A stretch of 64,000 bases of DNA from Lycium barbarum (Eukaryota; Streptophyta; Magnoliopsida; Solanales; Solanaceae), in contig NC_083339.1 of assembly GCF_019175385.1 (NCBI RefSeq), positions 113,259,601 to 113,323,600 on the forward strand. Direction: 5' to 3'. A model generated the notes under the pieces. That model was not told where the DNA came from. It saw only the letters and a program-made list of their open reading frames with translations, and searched no databases. This document shows, piece after piece, positions 11,488 through 24,698 of the stretch. Positions within the stretch are counted from its first letter, which is position 1. Each line of letters begins with the position of its first letter. A program made the position numbers and the translations under genes.

Positions 11488-14400
11488 ATGAGTTTTGGAG
11501 GCTTCATTGGTGGCAGTAGTAGTAGTGGTGGTAACGGTGGCGGTGACAGTGGTTGTGGGGTTTCAAGAGTGGTGGCTGATAGTCCATTTGAAGCCATGCC
11601 CATTGCTACCATTGCTCAGTCACAACTTATAAAATCACCTTTACCTCAGTCTATGTTTAACTCTTCACCACTGTCTCTTGCTCTTGTAGGCCTCCCTTAA
11701 TAAATATTTTGTTTTTGTGTATTTTTGTTTACTTGGGATTCTTAGTTGAATTGATATGTGTCTGGATTTATTATTTGCAGAAACCAAAGATGGAAGGTGT
11801 AGGTGACATGGGTATGATAGGGGAAAATTTTGATGCTGTTGCAATGGGAAGGTCTTCTAGAGAGGATGAATATGAGAGCAGGTCTGGCAGTGATAACTTA
11901 GATGGTGGTGGATCGGGCGATGACCTGGAAACTCCCCTTGGTAAATCATCGAGAAAAAAGAAATACCATAGGCACACCCCGTACCAAATTCAAGAACTTG
12001 AAGCGTATGTGTTCGATTGCTTTGTATTGTTATGTTCTTGTTTATTTGGATTATTTCTGAATTTATCTGTCTTGTGCTAACAGTTCTTTTAAAGAGAATC
12101 CACACCCTGACGAAAAAGCAAGACTTGAACTTGGTAAGAGACTGACATTGGAGAGCAGGCAGGTAAAGTTTTGGTTCCAGAATAGAAGAACCCAAATGAA
12201 GGTAAATGCCGCGTTTTACATTATTTTCTTGAATTCATTCTACCCTTTGTGTGAGATTGGTCTTGTTTGTACAAGTGAAACCTATGTTGTTTCAGACCCA
12301 ATTGGAACGCCATGAAAATGCAATCTTGAAGCAGGAAAATGATAAGCTTCGCATAGAGAACATTGCGATGAAGGAAGCTATGAGAAGTCCAATGTGCAGC
12401 CACTGTGGCGGTCAGGCAATTCTTGGTGAGATACACATTGAAGAGCATCATATAAGGATTGAGAATGCCCGGCTGAAAGATGAGCTCAATAGGATATGTG
12501 TCCTGGCTAACAAGTTTTTGGGCAGGCCTTTGGGATCTTTCCCTGGCTCAATGGGCCCACCCGGCATGGTTAATTCTGGTTTGGAACTTGCGGTGGGAAG
12601 AAATGGCTTTGGTGCTATGAACTCCGTTGACACTGCATTGCCAATGGGACTTGATTTTGGCAATGGTATCTCAAGTGCTCTAACAGGGATGTCCCCTAGG
12701 CCCACCCCAAGCATGACTGGTATGGATGTATCCTATGATAAGTCCATGTTAATGGAGCTTGCCTTTGCTGCCATGAATGAGCTGCTTAAGCTGGCTGAGA
12801 TTGGTGATCCTCTGTGGTTTAGAAACTTTGATGGAAGTGCGGAAGAATTGAACCTTGAGGAGTATGCTAGGTCTTTTCCTCCATGTATTGGCATGAAACC
12901 TGCCAACTTCACTGCAGAAGCAACAAAGGCAACTGGTACAGTGATGATCAACAGTCTGTCCTTGGTGGAGACTCTGATGGACACAGTAGGTTCTTTCGGC
13001 CTTTGACCCATTGTTGAATGTGAAAAGTGTTTCTCCAATTTGCTCCTTGACATATGAATTTTCCTTTTTATTTAAGGGGTATTGCATTAATGGCTGCATG
13101 TGTTTTTTGATTAAAATAACTTTGACTTTCAAGTGGAGAAGAAAGCACATTTTTGGCTTTTCTTCATGATTTCCATGTAATATGCAAGTTCCACAAATGC
13201 AGAGTCGATGGGTGGAGATGTTCTCATGCATTGTTGGCAGAACCTCTACAATTAACGTAATCTCCAGCAGCTCAAGTGGAAGCAGGAATGGCAATTTGCA
13301 ATTGGTACGTTTTCGTTATTTTGGTGGAAGTCAGTCACCATCCTGTGTTTCTTTTCTCGTCTTTCCTGCAATAGAACTTTGAGAGTATTGATTTGCAGAT
13401 CCAAGCTGAGTTCCAAGTTCTGTCTGCTTTAGTTCCTGTACGTCAAGTAAAGTTTCTACGCTTCTGCAAGCAACATGCTGAAGGTGTCTGGGCAGTGGTG
13501 GATGTGTCTATTGACGCAATCCAGGAAGGTTCACAACCACGTGAAGCTGGAAACTGCAGGAGGCTCCCTTCTGGATGTATTGTGCAAGACTTGCCCAATG
13601 GTTACTCCAAGGTAATTAGTCCATATATGTTTTTCCATTTAGTATTCCACGCAGGGCTCCATAAGTTGCTGAAATTTAACGAGCTAGGTGTTCAATGTAA
13701 GCTAGGTGTTCAATGTAGATTTATTTTTTGTTGTTGGTTTGTGTACTTATTTATTAATCTATTCTTAATGAAGGTTTATCTTGTCATTTTGTTTGCGTAG
13801 TTTTTCTTGATGCACCGCTTCATACTATTTGGTTTTGGAGTGTTGATTCTCTTGACCTTTGCTTCTGAAATATATTTTATCCTTGGCATTTTTTGGAAGT
13901 GATGTCAGTAAAATAATTTGACAGTTGTAGCCTAAGAATCTGAACCTTCTATAGTTATTTTATTCTGTAGATGCTTCTGTACATTATTTATGTTATCATC
14001 AATTCAAGGCTAGGTTTTTTCGTATTTCCTTGATTAGGCTTCTGCCTGATTAGAAAATGGGTAAATCGAGGATATCAACCTTATAATATTGCTAGATGCC
14101 TCAACTCCTTTTTCTCCATCTTGAACTTATAAATTTATGATCGTTGTATGAAGGCAAAGCCTCGGTAGTTTCATCTTTACTGTATAAGCAATATAGTGTG
14201 ATGCTTTTGTCCCCCCTATCTCTTACACGTGCTTGTGAACCTAATTGCTACCACTAGTGTTATTTGACCTCAATATAGACTTGTATTGTACTCTTCCAAT
14301 CTAGAAATTAAAACAGTGATGTTAGTGTGTAATAGTAATTTTCAATTTTAACCTATCCTCTTATCTCCTATTTTTCATTTTTTTACAAAATCACTTTACA

Positions 14401-17001
14401 CATTTTGCACAAAGTTTCGAACCGTGTACCACTGCCCTCGGGTATTTCTCAATTTTTAAGAGGATCTTTTACATTTTGAGATCATTTATGCTCTCCTTTG
14501 CATCTTATCTTCTTGAATGATTAAAAACAAGTAACTAATAAACTCCTTGCAAAAATTAAGATTCATTTTCTTGGATTTTTTTTTGACCCTAACTAAAATT
14601 ATGAGTGTACCTTGCAAAGCATGCACATTCTATTGCGGCCTCAATGAATTAAGTCACTAAAGCCTTTCAAAATATTGAACGTAACTGTCTATGGGGACAA
14701 AAATAGGAAAAATATAATTGTTATAAAACTTTTTTCGAAGTTAGTTTTGGTGAGAACTCTTCTCTGGCATGCTCATTTGTTTTTGCGTGTGAAACCAAAA
14801 TAATCCTTAGTGTTCACAGGTGCATTTGCATCGGTAATTAATTCACTATGTTTCCTTCTTTACGCTTTGAAGACCAAATAGGTTGCTTAAGTTTTTTGTT
14901 CTCTTTTATGAGATTCTTATTTTTTATCCCAAACAGGAATGGAGAGATTTAATACGAAGTGCCAATGCATCTAATTTTGCTATGAATTTGGACATGGAAT
15001 TCTTGTACTTTCTTGAAATAAAATTCTCATATTTAAAAATGATATAACTACTGTAATAACAATTTTTAGTTAAAAACATAGAAAAGATGTTCAAGAAAGT
15101 CAAAATAAAGGGAAAACAAAATATATGATTCTTCAAATAGTGATAGCATCATTCATTTTTATTCCCAGTATATTTCATGAGTTAGGATTTTCATTTAGGT
15201 TTACTCTATGTATTCTCAAGGTTTGTGCTTGCTTTCTGCCTCACGTGCACAGTAAGTGGAAGCGGGAAGTGTTTCCACAAATTTCAACCAGCTGCATGTG
15301 AGATTAGGTTTAGGAAAATTTCAGTAATACTTTTCCTATTTTACCAATACATACTCAACTTATTTTCTAGATCAATGAATATGTTTTTTTAATAGTTTTA
15401 CAAGGAAATATGATATCAGGGGTAAATCGTCAAAAAAGTGGGTGGTAGGATTCAAATTGTGAAAGGGAGCATTCACTAAGTCGGCGAAAAGCAGATCATG
15501 AAGAGGATAAGCAAATCGAAAATGAAGCATACCTAATATAGACAGAAGTTGATAGGGGAACTTTTTGTTGACTATTTACTTTTTTTTCAGTAATGCAGCT
15601 ATTATCTAATTAAATCAAAGGCGGTCTTTCTGAAACCTTCTACTTTGCCCTGGAGTCCTTATTTAGAGTTCTTTTATTCTGGAATTCCAACTTCATGTAA
15701 ACTAATGCTACAGGATGCACAGATTGATCTATGCTGTTTTGAAGCATATAATCCTTCAATTGTCTTAAGTTGCTGGTTGAGTTACCTAAGTTGCCTCTAC
15801 TCAGACCACTTGATGTCAAAGCTATGTTCAACTACTCAATTTCTGTGTACAAAACTGCTAGCAAAATCTTGACTGGAAAATTTCAGGTTATTTGGATTGA
15901 GCACATGGAATATGATGAGAGTACCGTCCACAATTACTACCACCCTTTCATCAGGTCTGGCCTGGGCTTTGGCGCCCAACGGTGGATTGCTACCCTGCAA
16001 AGGCAATGCGAGTGCTTGGCAGTCATCATGTCTTCTGCTGTACCCAGTGGCGATAACACAGGTACCACGTTGTACTGTTCATTTGACAATCTCGAATTGT
16101 GAAATGGTAATCAATTCTTATAGAGTTCCATTACTGGCAGTTGTTAGTCCCAGTGGTCGGAGAAGTATTGCAATGCTGGCTCGACGCATGACTCGCAACT
16201 TTTGTGGTGGGGTTTGTGCAACCTTTTACAAGTGGGAAACAATCCAAACAGGGACTGCAGATGAGACTAAGTTGATGATGAGGAAGAGCATTGGTGACCC
16301 TGGTGAGCCTCCTGGTGTGGTGTTGAGTGCTACTAGGACCATCTGGCTGCCGGTAACACATCAACGTTTGTTTGACTTCCTGCGAAATGAACAAACTAGA
16401 AGTCAATGGGATGTCTTGTCCCATGGTGGTCCCATGCACCAAATAGTCCACATTGCAAAGGGTCAAGATCTCGGGAATAGCATCTCTCTCTTTCGAGCTA
16501 ATGTGAGTGAAACTGCCATGGCTTTTGGAAATGTGGCACTAAACTACACAACTTAGTGCACTTACTATTAACCACTGAATTTTGATTAAGTTTTGGTTTA
16601 ACTTGCAGGTGGCTGCCGGCGATGCTAATCAAAATAGTATGCTGATCTTGCAAGACTCGTGCACGGATGTATCCGGTTCAATTGTAGCATATGCAGCAGT
16701 TGATACTGCAGAAATGAATGTTGTGATGAGTGGTGGAGATTCCTCCTGCGTGGCTTTCCTGCCATCTGGATTTGCAATAGTTCCAGACTGTTTTGAGAAT
16801 TCTAACGGGGTTACTAACAATGGAATGGTCGAAAAAGAGGGCAATGGGGGTAGCAGTAATGGATCTCTGTTGACTTTGGGATTCCAAATATTGGTAAATA
16901 ACTTGCCTGCTGCAAAGCTCACTATGGAATCCGTCAACACTGTAAATGCCCTCATCTCCCGTACACTGCAGGGCATAAAAACTGCTTTCCAGTGCAGTTA
17001 G
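11488..17001 (+). CDS. HD-ZIP class IV homeodomain-leucine zipper-START transcription factor (ANL2/HDG-type)
   Basis: Nuclear transcription factor of the class that controls epidermal identity, cuticle and anthocyanin in plants. My exon model is 11488-11685, 11781-12004, 12084-12201, 12296-12985, 13203-13304, 13399-13611, 15887-16061, 16141-16502 and 16609-17001. All introns are GT-AG, reading phases agree, and the product is 824 aa, close to the roughly 800 aa usual for ANL2. Residues ~125-180 are the homeodomain ([10 protein letters not shown] at its start, [13 protein letters not shown] at its end). Residues ~181-255 are the zipper-loop-zipper with CSHCGG in the loop. START runs ~328-565, followed by the conserved C-terminal domain ending QCS. 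The MSFGGF start matches the family N-terminus. Intron 6 is large (2275 bp), the others about 80-220 bp. No internal stop was found. The exact orthologue (ANL2, HDG1 or another paralogue) cannot be fixed without a tree. Confidence 0.95.
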
Positions 17002-18234
17002 TTCCCAATCCAAGTTGGTAACGATTGGTTTGGCAGTCCATGTTTTTGCTCTTTTGCTTTTCTGGGTATATCTTTTAAGCTATATAAGTCTGAGAATTAA
17101 CGTGCAACGAAGTTTGGTGCATGTTAAGACTCAAACTGTACAAGGTGATATAGAAAAGGGGGGGGGGGGGGGGGGGGGTTTAGTCAAGAACGAACCGAGG
17201 TGGTTCCTCAGGATGATTAGTATTTTGCATGATTTATTCAGCTTTTTGACAAGACAGTGAGGAGATTGGTGGTTCGGGTATTGACTCTGGTGCCCCTTAA
17301 GATAATTGTGTGATCTTCTGTAGCTATGTGTTTTATCTCTTGTTGAAAAAGATGATACACTACATGTTTTTTTTTGTCCCTGTTTGAACCCTTAGATATG
17401 TTTTTTGGGTGCTATATGGTGTAATCAAACAGTCTAAACTTATTTATATGGTTTAATGTATTGCTTTTTTGTTCACCTGAATCTGCTTCTGATCCAAGGA
17501 TTGTTTGATTTCTGTTGTGCTCTAAAAGATCGACACCTTTGGTGGTTAACTTTGATTACATGTGAATCAAATTCATAAGTCAAATCATATGCCCCTAGTT
17601 GAAATTCAAGGTCAATTTATGGTTTACTTCGACCCTTTGTATATGGTCATCTTAAATTGAAATTAACCTTGACGCAACGGGACCCAAACTTTCTTCACTA
17701 ATATTATTAGCTCTCGTGTCCATTTAATGTTGATATTCTACGTAAAAATAATAACGCTATGTTTGAACCATTATGTCACAAAGAAAAATATAGTCCAGTT
17801 GGAATTTGATCCATTCTTTCTTTCCCAAAGTAAAACAATATGCCGCTCGGATTTTTAACCCATTCTTTCCCAAAGAGTCTCATTTGTGACCATTAAAAAG
17901 AGTACCAAATCTCACCAAGATAAAATTATGGCAGGCAAAAGAGTTGAAAGGAGGATATCCAACATGACATGTGAAAACTGTACCACAAACTATGAAGTCA
18001 TTTAACGTTAAACTTCAATTTTGTACAACATATTGTGAAATGACTCAAAATGGTTCTTACTTCTTACCTCAGTCACTATTGAATCTAGGTCTCCTTGCCA
18101 TTCTCATTATTTAAATTTATTATTTACTTTTCCTAACCGTCGGAAAGGATTACAAGTGACTTTCACGTGTGGTTGGTTGCTGCACAGGGAAAATGAGGTT
18201 CTACGCATGGGAAGGAGATATGTAGCCTGTTTGG
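17002..18234 (+). other. 3' UTR and downstream intergenic sequence, with a G21 tract
   Basis: This follows the HD-ZIP IV stop codon. A run of 21 consecutive G lies at 17158-17178, about 157 bp past the stop and probably within the 3' UTR. Several T-rich stretches and AATAAA-like variants follow, but no single poly(A) signal is convincing. From about 17,500 the sequence is plain AT-rich intergenic DNA. The 81-codon frame at 17015-17260 owes its glycine run to the G tract and is not a gene. Confidence 0.6.
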
Positions 18235-18890
18235 TATAGGCGGATTCAGAATTTTAGGCTCGTGGGTGCTCACCTTTTTTAATATAAAGTTACTATAAAC
18301 TACATAGTATAAGTGCACAACTATTTAAACGTGATAATTTAAAAAATTAATGAGAAAAATACGATAAATATTACCATTACAAAAATTAAAAAAAAAAAGA
18401 CTTTTCACTTTTTGAAAAAAAAAAGGAAAAAGAATTAGCTTGAAGGATTTCTCAGTGAAATTGCCAAAATTTCTCAAGCGAAAAAAGAAAAGTGATTGGA
18501 AAATGATTTTTCTCTTTTTCTATGTCACAAGATATTACAGAAATGTAAAAGGAAATTAAAAACTAAACGTATAAGTAAACAAAGAAAGCAAAAAGGAAGA
18601 ACAGGGAAGACTATATTGGGGGTAAAAGGAGGAAAAGAGAAAGTGTCAGCTAAAATGAGTCTGGTTTATAAAAATATTTATGCCAGCTGAGAATCGAACC
18701 CTCAACTCTTCACAAAATACGATCTTTAAGCCAACCACCCAACCAAAGCACCCAATAGGCTTTTCGTTCACTAGGTGCTGTTGCGTCAACCTATATTTTT
18801 TTCCATCAGTTTCTATATAGATATATATAATTTACGTCTGGGTTAATGGGTGCTCTAGCACTCTGTCGGCAATACGTAGGTCCGCCCCTG
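18235..18890. mobile_element. hAT-type MITE with perfect 8-bp target duplication
   Basis: It is flanked by CTGTTTGG at 18227-18234 and again at 18891-18898. The left end reads TATAGGCGGATTCAG and the right end GTAGGTCCGCCCCTG. The GGCGGA / TCCGCC ends and the 8-bp duplication point to the hAT superfamily. The target is the left terminus of another MITE (18892 onward). It contains a tRNA-like patch on the minus strand and no transposase. Confidence 0.7.
18683..18760 (-). ncRNA. tRNA-like (SINE-head-like) segment with A and B box
   Basis: On the minus strand the sequence contains TGGTTGGGTGGTTGG (A-box-like) followed about 40 bp later by GGGTTCGATTCTC, close to the pol III B box. This is the layout of a tRNA gene or of a tRNA-derived SINE head. 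I could not draw a convincing acceptor stem or anticodon loop, so it is more likely a relic than a working tRNA. Confidence 0.35.
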
Positions 18891-20192
18891 CTGTTTGGCC
18901 GAACTTTCAAAATCTTCTTATTTTGAAAAGTACTTTTTGTCTGAACTGCTTTTCGACTACTTTTGGCGATCAACAATTTATGTTTGACTAATCAAATTTG
19001 AAAAGCACTTTTGTTAATATTAGAGCATTAATTTGTGCTTGACCAAGGTTTCCAAAAGTGTTACACCCCGTAGTTTCGTACGTTAAGATTTATATGTGTT
19101 GGATATTTTAAGTCTGGATACTGGAGTTACTTTCAAGGATATACGAGAACATGTGCACCAATTTGGTTATGAGGGTTTAAGTTCATATAGTAAGCTATGG
19201 GAGGATTGGAGAGCAAGTAAATTAAGGGAATTAAGTTTTTGGAATTTTGGAGAAAAATATGAGGGGCAATTTTGGCCCAACTTTGGGGAAGAATATCTTT
19301 TAGTATATGAAGAGTTTTGAAGAGAAACAAAAGCCTAAATTGAAGTTCATGAAGTCTAGTTTCCAACGCAACAAACTTTTCGTCGATACGACGTCAGAGT
19401 AGAGAATTATGGACGTTACAAGTTAGGCGGGCAGAGCAGGGGACTGCACTGCGCGAACGCACAGTGTCGCCCGCTACTACAGTGCTACAGTGTCACCGAC
19501 TTTGATCCACTGTATAAAGGCTAAAATTCATCTTTTTCTCCATAATAAACTTCCCAAATACTCTAGAGAGCTCATCCAATATAAGAGAGCTTATATACAC
19601 CACAAAGTAAGGATTTTACATAATTTTCAAGTGACGGAGTATTAATCGAGGTCCTAGTAACGTATAGTCGCGATTATAGTTTGGTTTTGTGTTGGAGTTG
19701 ACTTGGATTCAAGTAAACATTGAAGATTTTGCTATTCTAGCAAAAGTAAGGTATGAATCTCTTTTTATTAATATTGATTTAGGAATATTTACGAGAATAA
19801 GAGTTATAATTATTACGTTGGTATTGTTGGCGTATGGATTGAGGTTTGAAGAAAGTTTTGGATGAAATTGTGCATATTTATCTTGTAGAATCTTGATGAT
19901 ATTGTTGTTGATGTTGGTATGGTTGTTGTTGGTTATTGGTATTGTGATTTCGGATTAGGCATATATACAGGGGAAATGCTGCCTGAATCTCGGCAGATTC
20001 TAAATGGATTCGAATTAAAAGATTAAGACGAACATGTGAGGATGAGTCTAATAATAGTGTGAATTATTTATATGTAGATTACGGAATTGCGAACGATCTT
20101 AAGTAAATTTCAAGACAAGAAGTAAGTTGGAAAGTTGAGAAATAAGCCTCCAGGTATGTTAAGGCTAGTCCCTTTCTTTCTAAAGGCATAAT

Positions 20193-23100
20193 TGTCACGA
20201 CCCAACCCCGTGGGCCGCGACTGGCACCCTAGCTGGGTACCCGTACATACCTACCCGACCGAATTTCGTATCGTACAGATTTTTTTTTTAAACAGAAATT
20301 ACAAAAGTAGGCCGATACAACTACGGCACGCGCGCAAACATATATATATCTGAACATACAGAAACATACGGATAAGCCGACAAGGCTAACATATAGACGA
20401 AACCCGTAACCCACACATCTATCTACAGGCCTCTACAGACATACAGAGTCATATGACGGGATAGGGCCCCGCCGTACCCAGAATATCCATACATACAGAG
20501 TATACAGAAGACAGGAGATATATACCAAAAATATACGCTCCGGATCAAAGGAGCTCTTCAAAACAGCTGAATCAGAAACCTACGCTGGCGGCGTATCACC
20601 TGGTGCGTCGGTACCTGCGGGCATGTAGCGCAGCCCCCGAAGAACGGGGGTCAGTACGAAAAATGTACCGAGTATGTAAAGCAGAACATAACAGATATAA
20701 ACATAGTCCGAACCGGAGTCACAGAAATATAACGAACAGAACCATAAATCAGACTAACGGACAGAATCATGATCCAAACAAACATACAGAATCGTGTTCT
20801 TTACAGATAAACAGAATCATGGTTCAGACAGACAGACGGAATCATAATACAGACAGATGAGCAGAATCAGAATCCATACGGACATACAGAATCAGAATCC
20901 ATACGGACATACAGACATAGTCGTAGTTCAGACGGACAGACAGAAGTATACCTGACAGAATTATGCATGCAGAGTAGTGCAGAATCATACTGAATCATAC
21001 AGAATCATACAGAGGCATGTGCTTATATACATACTGATGGCACATGCATACAGACATACAGATCCCGGCCCTGTCTGGGGGCGCGGTAAACAGAACCCGG
21101 CCCTCTTAGTACGGGACGCGGTGGACAGACAGAATCAGATCAGATCATATGCCATCCTGGCCGCCATCCCCATACACAGATCATAGTATCATACAGACAT
21201 ACAGATCCCGGCCCGTACGCCGAGGGACGCGGTGAACAATGCAGAGAAATATGCACGATAACAGAACCTGGCCCGGGACGCAGTGAAGGAATGCATTGAG
21301 ACAGCCACGAACAGATCCATGGGAAACCACATACATACAGACTCAATCAGACTAAAGGGTGCCAAACGGCGAGCCAAAATCAGAGTATACGGATAGTATG
21401 CATAGTACGCGCCTATATCCTACTTGGGAAGGCACGACAGATTATTATCAGAATCGGATTCTCAGATGTTCAGAAGTTATTTTATAAGAATTTCATAAAA
21501 ATAGTTGTATCATAATCAAAATAATAGTTCAGATGGTTTCTGAGAAAATCGGACAAAACGGAAGTATTTAAAGTATTACAGAAGCTATCGGGCCTTGCGG
21601 GCCCGCCTCGGACCAACTCGAGGCAACATATGTAAATTATCGCTAATAGACCTTATGAGGTTATCCATAATCGTTTGGAAGTGTTCCGACTCCGTTTAGG
21701 GGAGTTTTGTACAAAAATTCACTTTAAAGGCAATTTGTAAGAAAATAGCTTCAATTGAATTGAAGGAATTGGAGCGGTTTTCCGTCTCGAATTCCGGGGA
21801 ACGGAGTCGTACTTAAGGCTCGCGGCCGAGCCTATCACATCCAGAACATGCCTAGGAACAAAGGAAAATGCTTCACATACCTCGATAGCGCCTTACGCTC
21901 GCTTGGCGTCGATCCCAATCTCGTCCAAAATCTAGAAATGGTCAAGTTTACCATTTGTTAGTTTCAAACTTTTCAATAATCCACCTTAACACATGTTTGC
22001 CTACCGAAATTTCGGCAGCATTTCCTCTGTATATAAGACATCCCCGAGACTTAGCTCGGCTCAATTCACTACACAACAACCCAGAACAACAGCAAAAACA
22101 ACAACAGACATTAAAACACACACTATGGCATCACTAGCCATCGTTTCGGCATAACGACACATCTTTCGTTTCAAACTTACATTTCCGAACCAAACTTGTT
22201 ATTTTGATATTCATCACCCACCAAATTCATTACAACATACATCGGAAGCATCCATACCATTTTCACCCAATATTCATAAGGTATGCGAACATTCAAACTT
22301 TCCATTAAGCCACTACTTTTCCAATTTTTCCTAACCTTCAACATACAAGTTCATTATACATTTCCATCTTCCAAATTCATCCACAATAATCATAATTTTC
22401 CTCTTGATACTTTCATTTTCATTTTTACATAAACCATAATAAAGTTGTATGTTTTCCTACAACAACTTAATAACCATTAAGTTCCTTCACTCTCCTCACA
22501 TAATCCATGATTAAAACAACCAAAATATTAATTCAAATCAGTCCATCAATTTCAATTAAAACAACCCCTCACCCATAAATTTCAACAAAACAACAAACGA
22601 GTTTATAATGTTGTTTTCTCCGTTCTAATTCGTTAAAACTCTAAATAAACACTTTAATAACATAAAAGGAATTTTATAAATACCTTATCAGAAGATCCAC
22701 CACGAAAATTTCATCCCCCAAGACCAATATTTATCTCAAATTGAAGGCAACGCAACGTACAACGTTTTTCTCTTCATGAGCTTCGGGATTCGGAGCTCGG
22801 ATTTTGATCAAAATGACCTTCTTAGCCTTGAAGTTTTCTCTCTCTCTCTCTAATGGAATTTTCTGGATCTTTTCTGATCTGAAATGTGGAGGAGGAGGCT
22901 GAAAACTCCCTTAAATAATAAGGAAATGGGCCTGACCCGGATTGGAATCGGGTTGGGCCCATTTCACTGCCCAGCTTGACCTTGCCGCCTTACAATGTCC
23001 ATATCTCCTTGTACCGACGTCGCCTGGGAGCCCACGACCTACCGTTGGAAAGCTATTTCAATTATCTACAACTTTTATCTCTGGGCATTTTCCCAAATTC

Positions 23101-23334
23101 TAAACTTATAATGCCGTTTTTGCCCCTCCAAGTCAGGTCATCCGAAAACGTTTTCTTAAAAATATTCGTTTGGAGGGCTTCCACTTTGATTTGGCCCCAG
23201 GGCCCTTCGCGGGTTGTGTTTAACTGTACATATACGATTCATATAACTTTTCACATGTCCCAAAAAAAATATTGATGTGTGGGCCCCACCTCAGCTTACA
23301 AATAATTCGACGTTCGAAAATGCAGAATATAACA
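20193..23334 (-). repeat. 3' LTR of element B
   Basis: In element orientation it starts TGTTATATTCTGC and ends GTCGTGACA. It contains a field of ACATACAGAATC-type short repeats (20560-21050) and three GATCCCGGCCC...GGACGCGGTG repeats (21060-21290). The two-stem-loop block shared by other LTRs is at about 20637-20680. ORFs of 60-99 codons recur identically in both LTRs and are not genes. Confidence 0.9.
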
Positions 23335-23350
23335 TTCTCCCCCCCTTTAG
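23335..23350 (-). promoter_or_regulatory. Polypurine tract of element B
   Basis: On the minus strand the run CTAAAGGGGGGGAGAA lies immediately before the TG of the 3' LTR. This is where the primer for plus-strand DNA synthesis is expected. Just internal to it is CATTCGAGGACGAATG, a phrase that also precedes the polypurine tract in D and, in near-identical form, in F. Confidence 0.85.
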
Positions 23351-23540
23351 AACATTCGTCCTCGAATGTTCGATTGACCTTAGGGGGCCTCGTGACACTT
23401 CGGGGAGGTTCCTTCCTTTCTTTCAAAATTCCTTTCAACGTTACGATTGCTATCAACATCTTTCACCTCTTGTCACACTTCTCGGTTCCTTACAACGTTA
23501 TCATAATTTCACGTTACATCAAACAGGTTCACAACTAGAG

Positions 23541-23960
23541 CCAGACGCAGAAAAGCATATCAGACAGATTCATAGTCGAAGCCAGATGTACGGAAGTATG
23601 TCGGACAAACATGAGATCGGAGTCAGTCGTACAAAGAGGTATCAGCCAGATTCGAAATCAGAATCAGACGTACAAAAATGTATCAGACAGAGTCGTAATC
23701 AGAATCAGACATACGGAGATGTATCAGACAGACGCGTGATCAAAATCAGACGTACAGAGATGTATCAGACAGATTCATATCCAGAATCAGACACACAGAG
23801 GCGTGTCAGACAGATTCGTAATCAGAGTCAATCGTATAGGGGTGTGTCAAACAGAAACGTATTCAGAATCAGATGTACAAAGATTTATCAGACGGGAACA
23901 TAATCGAGTTCAGAAGTACAGAGGCGTAATAGGCAGAGCCTTATCAGAATCGGGGGTGCA
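23541..23960. repeat. ~60-bp tandem array inside element B
   Basis: About seven copies carry (A/G)GAGATGTATCAGACAGA and CAGAATCAGACGTACA at roughly 60-bp spacing. Because 60 is a multiple of three, an open frame of 208 codons runs through the array on the plus strand, antisense to the element. It has no known domain and I do not call it a gene. Confidence 0.7.
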
Positions 23961-24594
23961 GAAGTATAACAGATAGGATCTGAATTAGAATCAGATCACT
24001 CCTATTAAGGCTCCAGTGTTTTATGAAAATTTCCCTTATTTGTAAACTTGTTCGCCAAGTTATCATACAAATCGTCTTACGTGTCGCTTATCGACCTTTT
24101 CAAAGATTCCGCTTATTCACACTTTTTATCTTTCATCTTTCCTACTATCCATACTCATTTTCTTTTTCAGACATCGTCATACCAGACCGAGTTATAATGG
24201 AATAGGGGTTTTTCTATCCTTTGATGACATTCGAATCCCCGTCTCCTCGTCGTTTCATGTATTCGGTGTAGTAAAACCTTTCGTCTATCACAAGATTAGT
24301 TGCCGGGACTCGGCTCTTGATCCATATGGGCACCAAACGAAAATTATACACACACACATACACACATACAGATATATTTACTAGTATCTTACTGGCGAAC
24401 GTCTCTGACTGTTATTCAAATCCGCTCAATTTCCCGAGCGGTATTGCACCTTTTCTTTTTGCCCATTTAGTCTGCCTCGTTCTGCACGACTCCTGTAAGG
24501 GCACTAATTACTCCACACATTCTCTTTTCCTTTAGATTACCCCAAATTTTCATTTATATCTATCATACTTACACTTGTGCAAAATTTTGCATTA

Positions 24595-24698
24595 CTTCCC
24601 AGGGGGGTCACCCATCCCAGAATTGCTCTGGCTTGAGCACGCTTAACCCCGAAACTTTCATGCATTTTGACGCGTTAGGGCTGATATAATTTCGTCAA
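24595..24698 (-). ncRNA. 5S rRNA-derived segment in the internal region of element B
   Basis: On the minus strand, GGTTAAGCGTGCT (A-box part of the 5S control region) and GGGATGGGTGACC with CTGGGAAG (C-box part) occur in the order and spacing of plant 5S rRNA. Weaker similarity covers the 5' half (ATCAGCCCTAACGC against the 5S phrase CCAGCACTAATGC). The middle is diverged, so it is a 5S relic or a co-opted 5S promoter, not a functional rRNA gene. It begins about 0.9 kb downstream of the primer site, in the sense of the element. Confidence 0.75.

Noticed and set aside
13612..15886. A separate gene inside the large intron of the HD-ZIP IV gene
   Set aside because: Only short ORFs without domains are present. 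The 5' and 3' splice sites join the conserved START exon parts in phase.
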